Source of the DNA: Heterotrichella gracilis
Lineage: Eukaryota > Sar > Xanthophyceae > Tribonematales > Xanthonemataceae
Direction: 5' to 3'
Assembly: GCA_032358255.1 (NCBI GenBank)
Contig: JAULBX010013318.1
Span: forward strand, 1 to 64,000
DNA length: 64,000 nt
How positions within the stretch are numbered: position 1 is the stretch's first letter; every line of letters starts with the position of its first letter. The notes below the pieces were generated by a model. The model saw only the letters and a program-made list of their open reading frames with translations. It did not search any database and was not told where the DNA came from. Both the position numbers and the translations under genes were made by a program. Shown piece after piece: positions 12,781-24,427 of the stretch.

Positions 12781-14859
12781 TCAAAGCTGCCCCGCCGTGG
12801 ACTTCAAACGCTGCACTGCGGTGTCGTTGCCCAGGGTGGCAAAAATATCAAAGATTTGGCTGGTGTTGGGCTTGTATATTGACTCAAAATTGCTCCCATT
12901 CCCGTCAGCTGCCCCCCAGTCCTCCCTGCTCACGTCATATCCGGCCCCCGTGAACATCGCCACGCTGCGCCGAGCATCCTCCCGAACCTGGAACAGCTCA
13001 ACCACAAAAAAGGGTATGCCAGACTCCAAGAGCGTGCGCGACCCCCCCTCCAATATGTGCGACTCAAACCCCTCCACATCAATCTTCACCAGCGCCACAT
13101 TCAGGCCTGCCATGTCAATCCCGCGGAACAAGTCATCAAGTCTGTGTGATGCAAAGTGTGCCTTCACGTAGTGGTCCGCCGGCAGGGGTGCTGCGCCGGC
13201 CTGGTCACAGCGCGTGGCGCCATTGCCAATGTTCCACTTGTACACACTTATGGTGCACGAGGAGGGCTGCGCGCCCAACCCCACCCCCACATAGGCAACG
13301 TTGCCACTCCATGCATGGCGGTGGTTGCTGCAGATTGACGACCTGCAGTGGGAAGGTGGGCGGGTGGGTACAGGTTGGTGGCGCATGGTACAAGCAGGGC
13401 TGGCAGGTAAAAGCATGCTGCGCATGATGTGCATGCCATGCTGTGATGGAAACATCCCCAGCTATAGGGATGCATTTGCACCCACCTGAACATGAGCTCG
13501 TTGTGTGGCAGCGGGTCGAATGCAATGACATTGTACCCCCAGCTGGCGATGGCCAGGCTGAACCACCCGATGTTGGCGCCAATGTCAAGCACAGTCACCT
13601 CGCCGCGGGTGAGGTTGCGGGCCGAGGTGTATGCGGCCAGAGCCCGCTCCATCTGTGCCACCTTGCCCCCATCCCACCTGCACCAGTCACAGAAATCAAT
13701 GACAGCACAGCCACATGGTGTCATGCAAATGCAGCTGCATACTGAATGCCGCAAGATGTGGCACCGGGCATGTTTTTACCAATTGGGGAACCCCACCAAG
13801 TATTTCTTATTGTTGTGTCCAGTTGCGCTGCTCACCTGCCCATGGTGATGACATCATTGGACACCACATCCCCTGACGCGTACACATACATGCTGTATGG
13901 CACCTGGCCGGGCACATCTTTCAGCGGACGCACATCCTCTACCACCCTGGGGCAGAGAGAGGGGAGTGGGGGGGGCTTGAGTATGGGAGTGCGGTCGGTT
14001 ATGGCCAACGATCCTCGGTGAGAACAGCATGATGGCATCGGTCAGCTGTTCATTGGGGACATGTGGGCCACCACCTCTTACCTGAAATCCCTTGGCAGGT
14101 TATTTGCAATGATTGGGAACACCCTGTCGCAGTAGTGCGCCTGGTCGTGCAGCGCTGTGCGGAAGGGGTCGCTGTGCACCAAGTCGCGCCATGCGGGCAG
14201 CTGGTGGGGGTGGGCGCGGGAGCGGTTCATGAGGATGCTCAAGTAGCGGCCTGTGACAAGAAAGGGATGAGTGGGGAGGGCAACGGGTCCATGCGTGCGG
14301 ATATAGCATGTTGTGCCACAGCAATCCCCATGCCCAGGGTGCATGAATACGTGCGCCCACGTCTTGGGACATTTGGGGGCGCAGACCCGTGCATTGCATG
14401 GACCCTGCCCATGCTCCATATATTAAAAGCCCCGCATGCATGCGCGCAACATATCCCCACCTGGCTCCAACACCGGCTCTCCCGGATGCCCCCTCAACCC
14501 CTGCGTCCACCCGCTACCCGGGGTCTCGCCACCCTCTCTCGCCACCTCCTCCCACCAAGGGTCGTACCCCTCCTTGGCTTCATCACCCTGGGCCAGCAGT
14601 GTGTTGTCAAGCAGCTGGGGGCGGGGGGCAGCACAGCCGGAGGGGCAGGGAACACGCAACGGAGGAAGCACTGGCTTGGCAGCTGGCGCTGCTTTGGTGG
14701 GTTGCTCACCTGGCGCAGGTGGCGCAGGTGGTGTGTTTGAGCCCGTATGTGGTGTGCCTGGGTGGTGGCAGCGCAGGCGTGGTGGCGCTGGGCCAGCAGC
14801 ACCAGCAGCAGCCTCAGGATGGACTTCACTACAGGGGGTGCAGTCCCGGCTCCCGACAT
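12781..14859 (-). CDS. FkbM-family methyltransferase, copy 1 (secretory)
   Basis: Six exons (14710-14859, 14461-14614, 14082-14250, 13836-13946, 13486-13677, 12781-13342) give 445 aa in frame. The start region KSILRLLLVLLAQRHHACAA looks like a signal peptide or anchor. The Rossmann core has the SAM motif VTVLDIGANIGWFS followed by NVIAFDPLPHNELMF. Later come LNVALVKIDVEGFESHILEGG and FFVVELFQ, the hallmark of the FkbM (Methyltransf_21) family, which usually methylates hydroxyls of sugars or similar small acceptors. The substrate cannot be told; the signal sequence suggests Golgi/ER glycan or lipid. A paralogue lies on the other strand at 41186-43665. The final 562-nt exon here corresponds to three exons there, while its first four exons correspond to one. 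Confidence 0.88.
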
Positions 14860-16268
14860 TGGTTCGCAGCACCAGCTCCGGCTCTTCTAGTTGCATAGTG
14901 CTCCCGACTGTGTATTGTCCTTAGGCTCCATGTTTTCAGCCGCCCAAGGAACCATGTCACCCCTCTGCAGCTGCTGGTGTGCCCATGGCCAGCAGGGTTT
15001 GGCTGGCAGGTGAAGTTGGTAGCACAAGGTTGTAAACTGTGGCCAGCGTGGCACCCAGTTGCAAAGTTACTCACTGTTCTGTGGCAACTTACGACTCAAC
15101 AGCACACAAGCAGTATGTGGTACCAAGTCGTGGCAGGCTGGGGGCGCTGGAAATATGAAGCAAGACCACTGCGCAGGAAAATGAGGTTTCCTAAAAACAA
15201 AGTACTGGGATGCAGTTATTATATCAATTTAAAGCGATGCAATACTACCACGATCGTTGAACTGTTGTTAGCTTGGGTCACGTGCAGGAAGTGGGGGCGT
15301 GCCTGCATATGCATGCATGCATATGACTAGATGGCCCATCAAGCAGTACTGCTTGAAATTGATCACTTGTGCTCCAACCCATTTAATGACATACCATACT
15401 AAAGTCTCAATTCACTGGATACAGTGCACGGCCTCACCTGCCTGGACAACGGTGGACCGCAGATCGCAAGCGTTCGCGACGTCGTGCTGATCTAGGTCTG
15501 GGTGCTTAATTTCGATGAGTTGCTGTGCGAAGGAACGGACTGTAACTTTGCGACCTGTAGCTGTGACTCGCACTTGATCACTGATCTCTTGCAGGCCTGC
15601 TCGTGGGCAGTAGGGTTTCCAGCAGGGTTTCCAAGTGCCGAACCCTCGAGGGCATGGGCATAGGGTGTGCAATATTGCCCATATGGGCTCTCACCGTGGT
15701 GATCCACTTGGCAAGTAACGTTACAGCCTTTCCACAAACACTTGTACAACTCCTGGTCGACTCAAAATTGGGGTCAAAATGGCAATGTTGTTTCAGTCAG
15801 CGATGAAGGAACATAATTAACCACCGCAGAACTTTATCAAGAGGTAAACTATAGTATGCCAGCCTTACTGTCAAAAATTCAACGTTGCACCGTTGAGGAT
15901 GGCAGCTGCAAACTTTATACATAGGCAGAGCACTGCCTTCAGGCCTGCGTGCTCCAAGGCCAGCTATAAGGTACCTCATATACTGCAATGTGGAAGCCTT
16001 GAAACCCTTAGGTCATCCATATCCAAGCCTACACGCCTGAGAATTATAGTTAGCCAGTACAAGATTGCATATTGAAAATACCTCCCTACTGCACTTTCTG
16101 TTTGCATGCGGTTTGCATAGTCTAGGGTGGCAGAGGGTCGCTACAGAGGACGGATTGGTTGAAAAGACCTTTGCACGCCAATACACACACCCTTTCTGGC
16201 ACCCACTTGCAAACTGTTCCCATAATATATCCCCAATTAATGCAGCACATAGATTTTTCAATTCCTCC
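14860..16268. other. intergenic region between copy 1 FkbM and VTC2
   Basis: Apart from the partial Cys/His gene (15268-15750), this stretch shows a TGCATATGCATGCATGCATA run near 15304 and no other supported element. The left part is the promoter side of the FkbM gene and the right part the 3' side of VTC2. Confidence 0.4.
15268..15750 (-). CDS. partial small gene with a Cys/His cluster, 5' end unresolved
   Basis: Three exons join in frame: about 15695-15750, 15438-15587 and 15268-15302, ending in TAA. The first encodes LYKCLWKGCNVTCQVDHH, a Cys/His cluster that resembles a zinc-binding knuckle. The second (phase 1 on both sides, 50 codons) contains VRVTATGRKVTVRSFAQQ and ends with VVQAG. 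The last adds about ten residues. No ATG is available in the first exon because a TGA lies just upstream, so at least one more 5' exon is missing; 15797-15988 is a candidate area. Function unknown. It sits between two reverse-strand genes. Confidence 0.4.
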
Positions 16269-18669
16269 TCACAGGTCCAGTGCCAGCTTCACAATCTCCT
16301 CAAACCGCTCCTGTGGCGGCGAGGCCAGCTCCAGTATGCGGCAGGTGAACGCCTCGTCAAGCTGGTCATAGTCCTGCTGCCGCTTCATCACCTGGTGGCC
16401 ACTCAGCTCAAATACTGCGGGGTCAACCTGTGTGGCCAGGATGTCCTCCGGGACGGCACCTGGGGAAGGGAGGGGAGGGAGGGTGAGAGAAGAGGAGCGG
16501 GGGAGTGGATTTGACTGTGTGATGTAGTCCATGGCGAGTGAGTCATAATTGCGCTTGTCAACAACCACTTCCAAGGCCGCCATATTGATACTCCTGCCTG
16601 CCTAGGAAAACGCGTCGTTGCTGTCGCACCCCCACCCCCTACCCCTCACCTGTTGCCTTGCGCTCAGCGAAGCAGTTTGGGTACAGGAACACGCGCGACC
16701 CCCTGTCGCAGATGAACAGGTTGTGCGGCACGTTGGCCACCGCCAGGCGCCCGCATGCGCCGGACGCAGACGCAGCCAACGCATCCAGCCCCCCGCCTGC
16801 AGCCTCGAAGCACATACCCTTGACGGGGTAGTTGGCCAGCTGCCTCACACGCACGCCCTCAATCACGTCCACCCCCTCCAAAGGTGCGGTGTCTGCACAC
16901 TCCACTGCAAAGGGAGCGGTCAGGAAGTAGGCCTGCGCATGAGAGGAGGAGCGGGGTCAGGAGCCCAGCGTAGGCTATGATAGCGCGGCTTTGCTCATAG
17001 TATTGCAGCATGCGGCAATGGTGGATGAATGCACCATGGCAATGATGGATGGCGCGCCTGTTCCCTGTGTTGCCCACACTGCTCCGTGCCTTGCATGGCA
17101 CGATATCGCACCACCCCAGTCCCACCTCACCTGAAAATGCAGGTGGTTGATTGTCCCGTATGCCCCCAGCGAGTTGAATCCCAGGCGGAAGTGCGTGGAG
17201 TCCACCTGCTGCGCCAGCTGCAGCGCCAGCACCATGCTGTCCCGCGTGACCAGCTGGTTGAGGTTGTCAAGCACATGCGGCACCAGCAGCACATGGCCGT
17301 AGTCGATGGGGCTCACGTTGATGACCAGCAGGTGGGGGGAGCCCTCCACTGGCGCAGAGGGGGTGAAGGCCTGGGTGATGGTGGCTGGCGAGGGCCGGAA
17401 CTGGAACAGGATCTCCTTCTGGAGCGCCTTGTTGAAGTGGAAACGGGAGGGGTCGAAGGGCTGGTCAACCTGTGGGAAATTGGGTGGGTGGGTGGGACTG
17501 AGTGAGGGCCAGGCGTGTGGAGGAGAAGCAGGATGGTTTGGATGGCGTGCAAGGCTGGGACCAGTCTGCACATGCAGTGATTGGCATAACAAAGCAGAGG
17601 GCCATACCCTGTGCCATCATTCTGTGCAGCCGCAGCTCCCTCTTGCCTTACCTGGTCCACCCTGAACTCAGTGGCCCTCTTCTTCAGCGCCCGCCCCTCG
17701 TTGAGCTGTGCGATGAAGCCAATGTCACCCGTAACCAGCTTGGTGGGGCACTCGGCAACGTTGTAGCGGAACAGGCCCTGGAGGGACCAGGGGAAGGATG
17801 TGAGAAAGTCTCCGCACATCAAACGGTGAGGGTGTGCACGCCCTGTACACATTGCTGGCCCCTGGAGGTATGTCAATTTGCAACCAGTACAACACAGCCC
17901 ACCAGGGACAGCGAGCCTGCCGCAGGCGAAGTTACTTTTACTACCCCGAATGCTGAGTGCTGACACCCTGCAAGCTATTCCCGCCATCAGCTGTGCAGCC
18001 CTGTCCTCTTCCTTCCTCACCATGACCACCACAGCCACCACCACCACCACCACCACCTCCACCCACCTGTGCTGCCCTGTCCTCCCACTCGCTGATCATG
18101 ACCACCTCCAGCAGCGACTTGCAGGGGGTGCCCGGCCCAGCCACAGGGGAGCGAGGGTCAGCGGGGTCGCTGAGGGAGGGATGGGGGGAGGCGTCGATGG
18201 CGGCGGTGAAGGCATCGCCGGGCCTGAGGGGTGAGGGGGGTAGGACAGGTTGAGGGGAGTGCCACCTTTGGCTAGGTCTGTCGCCAACAGGAGTGGCTGC
18301 ATTCAAACCCCAACTATTGGAAAATGCCACCGGTGCCTGTCAGGGTATCGTACCCCAGCACTGACACCCATACCACGTGTTTGGCGCCTACCCCCAGTGG
18401 CTCCCATGCAGGTGCCAACAACGTGTAGGCACCATTTGCCACAAGTACCTCCATCCCTACCCAGATACCGCCACCCACCTCACTCTCCTCCCGCCCCACC
18501 CCTCCTCCACCGGCACCTCCACCAGCGGCAGCTGTGCCCCCTCCGCCCCCACTGCCCCCACCAGTGCCTCTGGCGCGGTGAGCAGGCCCTTGAGGTCGCA
18601 CTCGCTGCGCGACAGCTGGCTCAGGGAGTAGATGGTGGGCACGCGCAGCATGGTCAGGGGGCCCGACAT
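16269..18669 (-). CDS. VTC2: GDP-L-galactose phosphorylase (ascorbate biosynthesis)
   Basis: Six exons (18479-18669, 18067-18223, 17652-17777, 17131-17469, 16650-16932, 16269-16459) give 428 aa. Conserved blocks in order are SLLEVVMISEWEDR, KLVTGDIGFIAQLNEGRALKKR, INVSPIDYGHVLLVP, RLGFNSLGAYGTINHLHFQ (HxHxQ catalytic motif at 267-271), YPVKGMCFEAAGG and FELSGHQVMKRQQDY. The family is a HIT-superfamily GDP-L-galactose:phosphate guanylyltransferase and performs the first committed step of the Smirnoff-Wheeler ascorbate pathway. The length matches plant VTC2. The start was chosen at MSGPLTML because the exon closes in phase and a likely acceptor lies just upstream. It is divergently placed to the gene at 20254, with 1.6 kb between. 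Confidence 0.95.
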
Positions 18670-19488
18670 GGCGCTGCCTGCTTCAGGAGGGGTGGGGGGT
18701 GAGGGTTTAGAAGAGAGGGAGGCCTGAACCAACTGTGAAGAGACAACTATAGGGTTGTTTATCTGTTTACCCTTGCCTGATTGTGGTACGGATGCTGCGG
18801 AGTTGTTGCAAGGTGGCGGTGGGCACCAGTACCCACCATGGCTACTCAACATATGCATGCTAATGGAACGCAATAACATCACCAAAGGCAAAGTGGCCCG
18901 GCACGTTCAATAATCACCTACAAGCGAACCTAACAACACGATGACAGAAGAGGACAGCCGGTAACGGTCGCATGCCAGCGGTGGCGGTGCGCCACTACAG
19001 TTGCCGTGCACCCCCAACACGCGCAACATCTAAGCGCAGGAACTATACAACCAATGTGCTCACCTATGTACGGTGGGCAATAGAAACCTCTACTGGACTG
19101 ACTACTGTTGTTGATGGCCAAAAGTGTGAGGCCAAGGGTAGGATGGGACCCCTACTTAAGCTGGAAAATAGTCTACAGTGGAGCCCTATCTGGACTCCGC
19201 ACTGGCTTTCTGCCAACTGCCTGACACCAGTTTCGCTGAGCAACGAAGCGGGAAAGAAAGTTGGCAACGGATGCTCCGGATAGACTACAGAGGTAGACTA
19301 ACTGAGTAAAAGCAGACGCCTCCGATACGACATATACTTGGTAAGCGTGCAAACAGCAGGATAGACTAGCGGAGGGGTGGAAGTGACTTGCTTAAGCATG
19401 CTTTCCGAAACCTTCTTAAAGTCTGTATCACGGTCTGATAGGTGCACCAGCCTTGGAGTGCACTGGTCCACAACTCGCCCACAACGAC

Positions 19489-19536
19489 CCACATACATAT
19501 CCAGCCACAACGACCCACATACATATACAGCCACAG
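19489..19536. repeat. two-copy tandem repeat
   Basis: The unit CCACAACGACCCACATACAT followed by AT and CAG appears twice in direct order, with one difference (ATCCAG versus ATACAG). A shortened third motif precedes it. It is probably slippage DNA with no coding frame. Confidence 0.6.
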
Positions 19537-20088
19537 CTGTGGCCACTCACCGAACCGACAGAAAACTCGTTATTCTGGCTACTGTTTGTCTGTTTACATT
19601 TCCACGGATATCGTGTGGGGGACAAGTCTGAGGACATTGACACGGCATGCACTGATGGCGTCACATATGGTGTCTCAAAACAACCAACCAGGCTCGTGAG
19701 TGAAAGTCAACTGCGTGTAGTTACTCGATTTCATCGCTATGTTAACGATGGAGAGCGGCAAGGTGCGCGGTAACGCTGTCTTTTGGGAGATGCATATGCA
19801 TGCGTTCTTGGCTGCCATGCGGCTTCTTGGGCCATGCAAGCTTCTCCATTGGCTGTGAGCACAGTTGAACTGGCAATATCTCAGGAGCATGCTGTATTCT
19901 TCCTCATATTATGCAATGTCCTGTCCGATTAACACGATCCACGTTGCAAACGAGTGGACTTGGATTACTATCTGGCACTCTCATTGCCACCTTCATACGC
20001 GCTTGCTGGCCACATTTTGCAACCCGCCCTTTATATGAAAACAAGTCTTATATGCAAGACAATTCATATAAGCAAACCGAACCCCTCT

Positions 20089-20132
20089 GAACCTCCCTGC
20101 TCTGCTCAAGTTCAGCCAGAGCAGGGAGGTTC
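20089..20132. repeat. perfect 16-bp hairpin
   Basis: GAACCTCCCTGCTCTG is followed after 12 bases by its exact reverse complement, CAGAGCAGGGAGGTTC. It lies about 120 bp before the predicted start codon of the 704-aa gene. In transcribed RNA it would form a very stable GC-rich stem. Confidence 0.8.
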
Positions 20133-20253
20133 CAGCTGGGATTGCCCTGGGTAACAGCCTTGAACAGGGTTGCGCCAACGTGTGCTTGTGCTGCTGCAGC
20201 TGTGTACCTTGCGGCAGCCACTACACGTGAGAGTCAGGCCCGGTAGCCTCCCC

Positions 20254-23200
20254 ATGCGCACTGCGGCCACTCACACAGGTACGCACCTGCACCCGCACTG
20301 CCCACCTTCCATACCTGTGGACATATGCCAGCGCCTCCTATTAGTCACTGTGCAGCCACACGTGTACGGGCTTGCCAGGTCCTGACCCCAGTGTTCACTT
20401 TGCAGCGTGGGGGCGGCGCTGGGCATGTGGCGGTGGGCGCCCTTGCCACCGCCTGCCCATGCTTGGCCGCCCTCTGGTCCGGACTGGCGCACCCCGCGCC
20501 ACCCCCCACGCCAGCACAGGCAGCGAAAGTTCCTCACCGGGTGACCAAAGTGCACCCACTACTGACGCATCTCCCGCTGCCTCCCCTCCCTCTCCTGGTG
20601 ACGCAGCCCCCCTGGAGGCCGGGTGGGCCTCGTGGGATGAGGAGGAGGGGAATGACACGGGGAAGAGCTGGGGGGTGTTGCAGGGTCTGATGATGGGTGG
20701 CCTGGTGGTGGGTGTGGCAGCATTGTCAGTGGCACTGGGGGGCACTTTGGGTGAGTGGGGGAGGAGAGGGTCGTGAGGGGCGATGGAGGTGCATACATGT
20801 CTGGGAGCATGTAGCCTGTGACCTATCATCCCACGCGCAATTTGCTCATGCGGCCTGGGGTTCGTCCGCATGCACATGGCCGGGCTTCCACTGAGGCGTC
20901 ATGACCTTGGAGCATGCAATCCGCTTGAATCCCAAGTAATGGTACCTCTGCCTGTGCCTGCCGCATGTGCATGACCCTCCCCCCTTGTCTCCCCCCTTGC
21001 AGCACGCCGCCGCATGGCCAACCGCTCCCTGTTCCGTGCCGCGGTGGCTGAGAGGGAGGAGCGCCAGCACCAGACAAAGGTGGGGGTCCAGCAGGGACAG
21101 GAAGAGGGGGTGCGGCAGGCGGGAGGGGGGAGGCAGCAGGGGCAGGGAGAGGGGGTGCACCAGGCTGAGGGGGTGAGGTCCCAGTTACAGGAGCAGCGCC
21201 AGCAGCAGGGGCAGGATGGTGGAGGCCGCCAGGCGGAAGAGGCTGCAGCACAGGATCAGGCTCCAGGGCAGCATGGCGAGGAGGTTAGCCATGCATACAC
21301 CACGGAAGCAGCTGGGTTGGACGAGGATGATGCAGATGAGGAGCAGGTGGCTGGTGGTGGATATGTGCGGGAGGCTGCAGCTGAGGCGTCTTCTGGCGGC
21401 AATGGTCAGGCTGCAGCTGAGCAGGGGAAGGGGGAGCAGCACACGCAGGTGAATATAAGTTATATTATTTAACAGTCAGGTGCATGAGGGAGATGAGTGC
21501 ATGCGTGCTGCATCCACATGTCTGCATACTGCCCAGTGGCGGCGTCACCATGTGTTGGTGAAAATGCAAATGTGTTGAAATTGAGGGGCGGTGTGACATT
21601 GTACGGCCGCCAGCGCATGAGGCACCATGACATGGCAGACTAGCCAATACTGCATGTACCCTGTGCGTGTGTCCATGCATGATGCCCACTTCCCCTCCTG
21701 ACCACTTCCGTACGTGTGTGCAGTCTCCCTCCCCCGCCTCCTTCACCACTGGGCCCCTTCTGGATCTGGCACTGGAGGCGCAGGTGGAAGGTGGGTGCAG
21801 GGACATGGTGGCCACTAGGCAATTACCATGCTCATCATGGGAGGACTGTGGCCACATGGGGTATTCTTCAGCATGTGCCGTGTTGTGTACGCATCACGGC
21901 GGTTCATTAGTGCGCGTGTGCATTGCGCCGCTGGCTGAGGACGATGGCGCTTATGCATGTGTGCCCTTCCTGCCCCGTTTGCCCTGTGTTTGTGCAAGCG
22001 CCTGTGTGTGTGTGCAGGACCCCCACCTGCCCCTGCCCCTGCTCCTGGTGCCGACCAGTGGGAGATGGCCCCTGCCACCAGCGACCCCACAGATGCTGAG
22101 CTGGTGGAGTCCATACTGGATCACATGATCGACTCCAAGGACGCCGCCATTGCCGGTCCAACCCCTGCTCCACGTATAGAGCTGCCTGTGGGCAGGCGCG
22201 GCGGCAAGGCGCCCTATGTATGGCAGGCAGACGAGGTCCCCTATACCAGCCAGGGGGAGGCAACTCCGTCCAAGGGAGAGGGGTCCACAGATAGTGTGGA
22301 CGAGCTGTACCGCGACAAGTGGGATGCTGTGTATGAGGCTGCGCGGCAGCGTGCGGTTGGGACCAGTGGCGAGGGAAAGGGGCACAGCCCTGTCACTCAA
22401 TCTGCTTTCAAGAGTCTTCCCACAGATGACAGCGTGCGCAGCTACAGGTAATCCCCTGATGCGTAGTCGCTGTGCCACTGTGGCACCCTGCTTCCGCCTG
22501 CCCTGCCCTTGCTGTACATTCATCACAGCAGTCCGCCCACCACAACCCGCCATTCCATCTCATATCATCCCCACCATGCAGGCTGCGCGCCACCACCGCC
22601 ATGCGTGCCGCACTGGCGGCAGGCGAGGCGCATGAGCGAGCAACTTCCGCCGCAGTGATGGCCTCCGCAGCCGCTGCCCACGCCGGCACCGCCGCACAGC
22701 ACGCCGCCACCGCCGCCTTCCGAGCGCAGGAGTCCCTGCATGCCGCCTCTGAGGGTGCGCTGGTTGCTGCGGAGGAGCGCACGTCAGCTGCGCTGCAGGT
22801 GGCATTGGAGGCGGAGCGCAAGGTGAGCTGAGATGGGGATACTGGTGTGCGGAGGGCCAGCGGGCTGTGCATGTGCTTTGATATGACGCCACCCCCCTTT
22901 TTTGCGCTCTAGACGCCAAAACATTGTACACAGGGGAGGGGTGGTGAGGGGGGATTGTAGCTAGAACTTGCAAACCATTGGGGTGGGATTGAACCTGTCT
23001 CTGTGTGGCGTGCAGGCGGTCGTGGCCACTTCCCTGGCCATGGCAATGGAGGCAACGGCACATGAGCAGGCAAGCATCGCACAGAGTGCCGCACTTGACT
23101 CCTTCGCCCCCACTGCTGCCAACCCCTGGTGGCAGCGCACGCACGACTGGGCAGAGGCGGTGGGCTACGGTTCAAGCTACACCCTGCGCACAGCCACGCA

Positions 23201-23576
23201 GCCTGTGGTGGAGGGGGTTCAGGGGCTTGGGGGAGGGCTGGGGGGGGCGGGCCTGGCAGCCCAACATTGGCTGGCAGCGGTGTGGGCGGCGGTGGTGGAG
23301 GCGCTGCAGGGTGTGTGGCGAGGGGCGCAGGGAGCGGCAGGGGCTGTGGCTGGTGCTTGGCAGGGTGGGTTGGTGTGGATGGCGGCGGTGCTGAGCTGGT
23401 TGCACCACCAGGCGGGGCATGTGGCTGTGTCAGTGGGGGGGATCGGGCAGGTAATGGGGGCGAGGGTGGCTTGGGTGGTTGGGGCTATCCAGGGTGCAAT
23501 CCAGGTGGTGCTGGCGTGGTTGCGCCAGGCGGTGGAGTGGGTGGTGCATGCGGTGAAGGGGGGGCGCTCGGCATAA
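20254..23576 (+). CDS. hypothetical Ala-rich protein with a membrane helix, 704 aa
   Basis: Seven exons (20254-20278, 20406-20750, 21003-21448, 21724-21790, 22018-22447, 22582-22822, 23016-23576) close in frame and end in TAA. The N-terminus (MRTAATHTAWGRRWACGG) is basic and transit-peptide-like, followed by a Ser/Pro/Asp-rich stretch and one strong hydrophobic helix (about 95-123, GVLQGLMMGGLVVGVAALSV). Exon 3 is Gln/Gly/Glu-rich and disordered. Exon 6 is an Ala-rich helical block (AAAAHAGTAAQHAATAAFRA). The C-terminal half has repeated Trp/Ala/Val amphipathic helices such as AQHWLAAVWAAVVEAL and WLHHQAGHVAVSVGG. It may be a plastid or organelle membrane protein with coiled-coil and amphipathic segments. 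No family recognised. Exon 4's donor was set at 21790 because only that site restores the frame of exon 5. Confidence 0.65.
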
Positions 23577-24427
23577 TTGTGCAGATGTGTTTTGGCCAGG
23601 GCTGTACATAAATCATATCACTTCAGGTCGATGGTGTGAATTTGATGTTTAGCATGTTTTCAAACAAGGTATAGTCAGGGCAACCTAGATCATGTTGAAT
23701 TTAGTTAGAGCAGCCTATTTGCGCAAGCACATGTGCATCTGTACAATAGAGTGTGCAAAGTTAGGTGCAGTACATATATGCGCTTAGCGGGTTGGTTGTG
23801 CATGCGGGTTTGGTATGCGATGCGAACATTGTTCGTCGTTGACAAGAGGAAACCGCATTCTCCAATTTTTTTTGCTTCTCTAATTCGAGCCCTACTCTTG
23901 GTCTGTCTGTGCGAGGTAGTCTCGGGGGGTCACAAAACCCATCCAAGCACTTTATAGCCAGCCAACTCCGACTGAATCCTTCCATGTTGTGTATTATGCA
24001 TCAGACAGAGCTAACAGAGCACTCCCCAGCTGTGTGCGCGAACTACTGAAGTTGCATGCATGCATGTCATGCATGTTATGCATGCCGTGGGTACTCCCGT
24101 TTAAGTCGTCAAATCTTTCCCCCTTCAGGGGTACAAAGTCAGGGTTGTTTGAACATCAAAACACTCACCGATACCAACCTCCAGAGCACAAGCAGTACCC
24201 ACTGATGTTGTAAAACAAGCTAGTTCGAGTGGCTAGCCACAGTCCATCACCTGCTCACAACCGCTTCTGTCAACCAGGGCATTGCCAGCAGCTACCCAGC
24301 TTCACAAACCCCACCACAAACGCCCTGCTGGCCACACTGCCACTGACCCACCACAGCCCGTGGCTTTCTCGAGGCATGTAATACCCCTGTGCAGCAGTTG
24401 TTCGGCCTCCCTCTGCTACTCGTTTCG
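23577..24427. other. intergenic region
   Basis: Between two forward-strand genes. It includes a run of overlapping TGCATG motifs at about 24053-24087 and the promoter side of UBA3. No coding or mobile element was recognised. Confidence 0.5.

Larger units (their letters stand above)
18670..20253. other. divergent intergenic region with hairpin and short tandem repeat
   Basis: This is the shared upstream space of VTC2 (reverse) and the 704-aa gene (forward). It carries a two-copy tandem repeat (19489-19536) and a perfect 16-bp hairpin (20089-20132). No exon was recognised. Confidence 0.5.
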
